Below, in pieces: positions 1-6,300 of a stretch of 10,428 nt of DNA. Source of the stretch: Bacteroidales bacterium (lineage in GTDB: Bacteria; Bacteroidota; Bacteroidia; Bacteroidales; P3); the NCBI GenBank assembly GCA_012837565.1, contig DUQY01000316.1, forward strand, positions 1 to 10,428. Reading direction: 5' to 3'. The notes under the pieces were generated by a model. The model was not told the origin of the DNA, ran no database searches, and worked only from the letters and a program-made list of their open reading frames with translations. A program made the translations under genes and the position numbers. The number at the start of each line of letters is the position of its first letter. The first letter of the stretch is position 1.

Positions 1-12
1 TACAAAATCTTT

Positions 13-43
13 TTTGCTAATTGAGTTATTTTATATATATTTG
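13..43 (+). promoter_or_regulatory. Bacteroidota-type promoter for the giant adhesin operon
   Basis: TTTG at 13-16 is followed after exactly 19 bases by TATATTTG at 36-43. This fits the known Bacteroidota primary sigma consensus (TTTG or TTG near -33, TAnnTTTG near -7, spacer about 19-21). Transcription would start near base 50, giving a leader of about 290 bases before the large gene. No other TAnnTTTG was found between here and 341, nor in the two downstream intergenic gaps, so this is the only promoter candidate for the operon. In AT-rich DNA such matches can arise by chance, but matching both elements at the right spacing is good support. Confidence 0.6.
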
Positions 44-92
44 CAGATTAGAAAATTGGTGTAGGATAACGAATTAGATAAAACTATCACTT

Positions 93-104
93 AATCAATT
101 GATT
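93..104. promoter_or_regulatory. 12-base perfect palindrome in leader, possible operator
   Basis: AATCAATTGATT is a perfect inverted repeat lying about 45 bases downstream of the predicted transcription start. It could be the binding site of a dimeric regulator. It is short and AT-rich, so chance is a serious alternative, and no second copy was found near the promoter. Confidence 0.15.
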
Positions 105-211
105 TGATACGTTAATTAATAGAGAAAAGGAAGTTTAAATTGCTAAACGAAAGTAAATTATAAATATATAGTTAAGAAATAATCAATTTTAATAACAAAC
201 AACTAATAACT

Positions 212-244
212 ATGAGGAGAGAAGTATTTTATCCAGATCAATGA
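212..244 (+). CDS. Candidate 10-residue leader peptide (uORF1)
   Basis: An ATG at 212 opens a frame for MRREVFYPDQ that stops at TGA 242-244. There is no purine-rich ribosome site in front of it. The interest lies in position: it occupies the locally G+C-richer patch of the leader, and its stop overlaps the start of the next small frame in an ATGA arrangement (241-244), typical of translational coupling. I do not recognise the peptide. In DNA this AT-rich, a frame of this size has little statistical weight, so coding is only a possibility. Confidence 0.15.
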   Translation: MRREVFYPDQ

Positions 245-297
245 TGAGATTTACTAGATCTCAAGAAAAAAGCGGCAAACTGTTCTTACCGCTATAA
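241..297 (+). CDS. Candidate 18-residue leader peptide (uORF2)
   Basis: The frame starts at ATG 241 (or the adjacent ATG 244), encodes MMRFTRSQEKSGKLFLPL and stops at TAA 295-297, 44 bases before the large gene. It overlaps the stop of uORF1 by ATGA. The purine run GGAGAG at 216-221 lies 19 bases upstream, too far for a normal ribosome site, so translation would depend on coupling. Both leader stem-loops (245-263, 271-293) fall inside this frame, and its stop lies just after the second one, so a translating ribosome would open both. No homologue is recognised and the coding call is weak. Confidence 0.17.
   Translation: MMRFTRSQEKSGKLFLPL
245..293 (+). promoter_or_regulatory. Two tandem stem-loops in the leader
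   Basis: The first stem-loop pairs TGAGAT (245-250) with ATCTCA (258-263) around a 7-base loop. The second pairs AGCGGCAA (271-278) with TTACCGCT (286-293), with one C-A mismatch and a 7-base loop. The sequence after the second one is A-rich on the + strand, so it is not an intrinsic terminator in the direction of the operon. In the opposite direction it would be followed by five T bases, but no minus-strand gene is visible to be terminated. The pair may be a cis-acting RNA element controlling the downstream gene; this is inference. Confidence 0.3.
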
Positions 298-341
298 AAA
301 AATAAAAGACAAAAAGAACGCAATAATTAATATTTAATAAA

Positions 342-3300
342 ATGAATGAGAAAATTACTTTAAAGAACAAAAGCTTCACAAAGATGTTTTCTTTCTTAGT
401 TGTTCTTGTTATGGTAGCTTTTTGCAGTTCTTCTGCATTAGCACAAATTCAAGTACGATTAAATTTAACCCCAGATAGAGTTTATAATGGCTCTCAATAT
501 GGAGGATTAGATTGGAAGAATTCTAGTGCGAAGCTTGTAAATGCTTCAACAGGAGCTGAAATTTCCGTAGCATCGTGTGATGTCACAGGTTTTGACCCAC
601 AATTAGATGTCACTTGTAGATATACCGATAAGAATGCTGGAAAAAACAAATCATGTGAAGTTACAGATTTAAGTGCATTTAGTACAGCAGTTCTGACGAA
701 TCCTGCAGCTTATGTACTTGTCCCTATAACAGGATATACGCCAGAAACGTATTCAAAATTATCTTACGATCCAGTAGGTGCTAAATTAGTATCCACTAAA
801 GGTGAAATCACGCACAAATTTTTAAATGCAAGCTATCTTGTACCTACCCTTCTTCAAAGGCAATATAATGGAAGTAATTTACTTGACGGCTCTAGTATTG
901 AGAAATCTTCTATTAACTTGACCGGTTATATCCTTGGTGAATCAGGATGCTATGTTAGTGAAATAACAAATGTATATGCTCCATCTAAAAACGTTGGACT
1001 ATATAACACTCCAGGAAATCAAGCAACAGTTAATGGTATTACACTTGCAGGACCTTTTGATGTTGCATTTAATTACAAAGTTAACTCATTTAATGTAAAT
1101 GCACGTATTTTACCAAAACCAATAACAGTAAATGAAGACGCTATAATAATTGCAGATCACCAATATGATGGAACTAATGTAGCAACCATTGATTGGATTA
1201 CAACAACAGTAGACCCTAGCGTATTATTCTCTGGAATTGTTCTTGGCGATATTATCGATTTAGATAGAACAGTTGGCACTGCTACTTTTTCTGATGCAGT
1301 AGTTGCTAATATGAAAAATGTTGCAATATCAGGTTTACTTCTTGACAACATAGGAACATTCCCAACAGACAACTACATTTTAACACCAAATACTGCATTG
1401 TCTCATGGCAATATAACTAAAGCAGACTTAGATCCTACATTAGCTTTATCGGCACTTCCAGTAGTTTATGGAACAAAATTAGTAGATATAGTTAACACCT
1501 CAATAACACCTGCTTCACTATTATTTGATTATAGAGTTGAATGGCTATATGATAATATTGATTCAAATAACTACCAACCTCTTGTTTCAGAAACAGGTTC
1601 TGCTTTAATTAAGGTAAGACTTACCAAACTTGAAGGCTTATTTCCTTCAAATGACGATTTAAACTATAATCCAATTATAGTACCAGCAAACATTACAGTA
1701 ACACCAAAAATAATTACTGTTGATCTAATTGGTGCTGATAATAAAGTTTATGATGGATCAGATGACGCAGTTGTTAATGCATTAAGTGCAACTTACAATA
1801 CCTTCCCTGACTTATTAGATGTTACAGTAACAAGAAATGGCATTCTTGATGATCTTGCAATAGATTATTCAACACTTGTAGCAGACTTCACTGATGCTAA
1901 CGCAGGCCTTTCAAAGACAGTAAATTTTACTGGCGTTCCAACAGAATCAGGACTAAGTTTACCAAACTACACCATTGCGTATAACTCATCAACTACAGCA
2001 AACATAACAAAAGCTCCATTTATCACAATGAAGTTAAAAAACACTGTTAATTTCCCTGCAATAGATTTTCCAGCAAATTTTAGCTCAACTCCTTTGTTAG
2101 CTGATTTCGACTTTACAGGATTTATTGGAGCAGATGAAGCAAGTTTTGGAGTTAATTTTGCAGCTGAAGATTTCAGATATAGATTAACAGACAACTCTGC
2201 AAACTATATTAGCATTGTAAGTCCACAACCAGACACATATAATGTTGTTGTTACAAAAGCAGTTGACAGTCCAGCTTTATTAGATAATTCTACTATTACA
2301 TTATTAGATCCAACTAATTTAGCAATCATCGCAAACTACGAAGGAATTCAGTTTTCAACTACTGACAAAACACAACTTGTTAATATAACTCCAGTTTCAG
2401 TTGTTTTCCCTGCTCAAACCATTACAGAATATGGATGGACATTAAAAGAAATCTACAGTTCAGTAGATGCTTTAGGGGTGCAAATTGTTGATGCTGCTGC
2501 TAACCTAGACCCAACAAAGATACGCGCACAAGCAGGTCCTTTATTTATTGAAGGAGTATTTGAGTGGGTTCTTCCAAATAGTATTCCAAATGTAACAGCA
2601 ACTCCAGGAGAAGCAGTAGATTATATATTTACACCAGATGCTGCTCTATATGGCACAGCATACGGAGTTACAATCGCAGGAACACATCATGTTTTATTAA
2701 ATAAAGCTCAATTAGCAATAAAAACATCTCCACTAACACAAACTATTTTAGTTGGTCAAACAGTTGGTGATGCAACAATAACAGATCCTTCAGGAGAAGT
2801 TATACATAAGAATAAACTTTCTACAGTATATAGTTCAACAGTAAATCCTTTAGTAGGTGATTGGTCATATATTAATCCTGCAGAAGTTGTGCTTTCAACA
2901 GGTGCTTTTTCTAAAGACATACAATTTACTTTAACAGATGTTGACTTCTTAAGAAATTATATTTCTCCAGTCTTATTAACAGATCTTGGACTTACAGCAA
3001 CAGCATCAGTTAATGTTAATCCTTCAATTAATAACTTTAATCCTGATGGAGTACATTATGAATTTGTTTATGGAACTAAAATATCTGATCCAGCAGCTGC
3101 ACCAATAGTAGATCCATTAATATTTGTTATTCCAGGAAAAGAATTAGCTTACCCTGGTACTTTCACATTCATTACAGATGATGCAACTCTTACTCCAATG
3201 GATGTTAATACTATTCCTTATAGAACACTTGCAGCAGATACAACCCTATGGGTTCTTTATACTCCTGTAGATGCTAGTTATGCACCAGAAGCATTCCTTG

Positions 3301-6300
3301 CAAAAGTTAAGGTAACACCAAAAACATTATACTATGATATAACTTATACCAAAGTATATGATGGAAATGCAAACATTGCTGTAAGCACTACAAATGCAAA
3401 CCTAAACCCAGCTGGTCAAATTGTTGATCGTGGAGGCGTTTTTGATGTAATTAGCTTTGATCAAGTAACTTTTGATTTAGATTCTAAAGATGTAAATCTT
3501 TATGACCAAACTAATATTCTTCCAGCAACATTAACAACAACATTAACTGGTGCTGATAGTTACAACTATGAGTTAGCAATGCCAACCTTAGCTAATGTTT
3601 CAATTACACCTGCAAGCTTGACTGTTAATGTAGATAATGTATCTATATCAGTTAGAGAAGTACTACCTACTTTCAATGTAAATTGGACAGGATTTGTAGC
3701 TGGAGAAGATTTTTCAACAGCAATAACTGATAACGGACAACCATTATTTGTTACTTATACAGTACCTCCAGTTACAATACACACAGGTGATTTTGCTCCA
3801 ACTTCAGGAGTTAATTGGATTCAAATTCCAATTGCAAAATTCACCCCAAATAGCGGAAACTATGTAATTACTTACCCAGTTTACGTACCTGCTCCTATTG
3901 GTAGTGAAATTAATAATATATTAAAAGTTACACCTGCACAAATTAAAATCTTTGCACAAGATCGCAATAGAGTTTATGGAGAAATAACAACTCCAGTTTA
4001 TTTCTTTGATAGATATCCTTACGGTGTAAATCCACTTTATTATGATTTTGATGTTTACGAATACACAAGTGCAACTGATTCAATATTGATTGATGATGTA
4101 GAAAAAGCAGCAATGTTCTTACAAGCACCATCTATTACATGTCAATATAATACAATAGATCGTCCAGTAGGACAATATGTTATTTCTTTAGCATCAAACA
4201 CACAATTAAATGCAGATCCATTCTTTAATGATAAATATGAAATAATAGATCATATTGATGGTGTTTTGACAATAAATAAGGCTACTCCAAAAATTCTTAC
4301 CCTACCTACAGTACAAGCTTCATTATTTGGAACTAAACTTTCAGCAATTGCACTTACAGGAGGATCAGCAACTCACCCTTATGTTTATTCTCAGTTAGCT
4401 ACTACAGGACATTTCGAATGGGATTTACCAACAAACTTTGTTCCAGTAGCAGGAAATTCAACATATAAAGTAAAATATGTTGTTGACGATTCACATAATT
4501 ACAATAATGCTATTAATAATAATCAATATAATGATAGTACTATTGGATATTATAATTGGACACCATTAGCAAATGACACTACATTATTAGGTGCTAATTT
4601 TGAAGTTAATGTTACAATTAACCAAGTTTCACCACATGTTAACTGGCCAACATCAAGTATCTTATACTTTGGACAAACTTTAGCAGATGCAAACTTAAAT
4701 AATGGTTCTACTAATAATCCAGTTGATGTTAACCCAACATTTACTTGGACATTAGCAAGCCCAGCAACTGAATATCCAAATGCAGGAATGACAATGTATG
4801 AAGTATTATATACTCCATCAAATCTTAACTATTTAGGATCAACAAATTTCATTCCAGTTTACACTAACAAAACTACACCAGCATTAGATGGTTTAGCAAC
4901 AGTTGCAAATTATGAATTTGGACAAGTATTATCTACAAATCCTATCGTAGCAACATTCACTAACACATATAATAATGTAACAGTAAATGGAACTATTGAT
5001 TGGGTAAATGGAACATTAACTCCAGTAAATGGTTCAACATATACAGCTAAATTCACACCAACAGATGATGCTAACTATAACTCAAAACTTATTCAAATTC
5101 AAGTTCAAGTTAATCCAGCTACTCCAACCATTTCAAACTGGCCAGTAGTTTCAAATTTAGTTTACGGACAAAAAATTGAAGATGCAAGTATTTCAGGAGG
5201 TTTAGCACTTAATCCTAACAATAGTTCAACAGCTATTAACGGAACATTTGAGTGGTCAACACCTACAACTCTTGCACTAACAGGAACTAACTCATATCAA
5301 ATGAAGTTTACTCCAAGTGATTTAACTAAATATCTACCTGTATCAGGACTTGTTAGTATTTATACTGAGAAAGCAACACCAGTAGTAACTGCTAATTTAA
5401 TAGCAACTACAGCTTATGGACATACATTAGCTCAAAGAGGTTTAACTCTTAACTCAGCAACAAACACTGTATCTCATATTTCTTCAACTGAAACACTTTT
5501 AGTTGATGGTTCAATTAATTGGAACACTCCAACAACTACACCAACTGTAAATCAAGATACATATACAGCTACCTTTACACCAACTCTTTCTGGAGATTAT
5601 AATTCAGTTGTACTTTACATTAACGTAATAACAACTAAAGCAGATCCAGTAATGAATCCATACACTGTAAACAATTACAATAATGGTCAAAAACTAAATG
5701 CAAATGCAATAACATTATCAGCAATTCCTGCTTATAATGCAATAAACAATCTATCAATTGCTGGTGATATCACTTGGAACTCTCCAGATGTAACTCCAGT
5801 TAATGGAAACAGTTATTTAGCAACATTTAAACCACAAGATCAAATAAACTACAACACACAAATAGTTTCTATTCCAGTTGTAGTACTTCCTAAAAAAGCT
5901 TCAGTGTCATGGCCAACAGTTTCTACTTTAACTTATGGTCAAATTCTTAATGACGTTATCGTAACAGGAGGTTCTGCAGTTAATCCTAATAATGTTTCAA
6001 CAGCAGTTTCAGGTACTTTCTTATGGGAAACACCTAATGCATTACCAGTTGCAGGTATAGCATCATATAATATGATCTTTAAGCCAACAGATAATACATT
6101 ATTAAGTGATACATCTGCTATTACCATTACAACAACTAAAGCAACTCCAACAATAATCTTAGATCCAGTAGCATCTGATGTTTACGGATTAACCTTAGCG
6201 GATAGATTATTAACAGTTAACTCTTCAACAAATGTTGTTACTCACAGATTACTAGCTCAGGAAATGCTTACAGTAGCAGGAACTATAGCATGGAACAATC

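Larger units (their letters stand above)
44..341 (+). other. Long 5' untranslated leader, no large gene
   Basis: This stretch has no reading frame of normal gene size on either strand. It is very AT-rich except for a patch at 211-293. Hand counts give about 20% G+C for bases 1-210, 36% for 211-293 and about 12% for 294-341. It contains a 12-base palindrome (93-104), a weak 5-bp stem-loop (133-148), two tiny overlapping reading frames (212-297) and two stem-loops (245-263 and 271-293). The last 44 bases before the large gene are almost only A and T, so its start region is probably unstructured. There is no Shine-Dalgarno sequence there, which is normal for Bacteroidota. A leader this long suggests post-transcriptional control of the gene, but this is inference. 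Confidence 0.5.

Noticed and set aside
271..293. Minus-strand intrinsic terminator (stem followed by five T bases on that strand)
   Set aside because: No minus-strand gene is visible downstream of 293 to be terminated, and the T run is short in an AT-rich region.
1157..1372. Minus-strand open frame of 71 codons inside the giant gene
   Set aside because: It lies antisense to a clearly coding frame with recognisable modules; no signal, motif or start context supports it.
1967..2194. Minus-strand open frame of 75 codons
   Set aside because: It is a shadow of the repeat protein on the opposite strand, with no recognisable domain.
3943..4131. Minus-strand open frame of 62 codons
   Set aside because: It is antisense to MBG modules of the giant protein; the composition is that of a shadow frame.
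5939..6127. Minus-strand open frame of 62 codons in the repeat array
   Set aside because: It is antisense to a conserved module, and its openness follows from the codon bias of the repeat.
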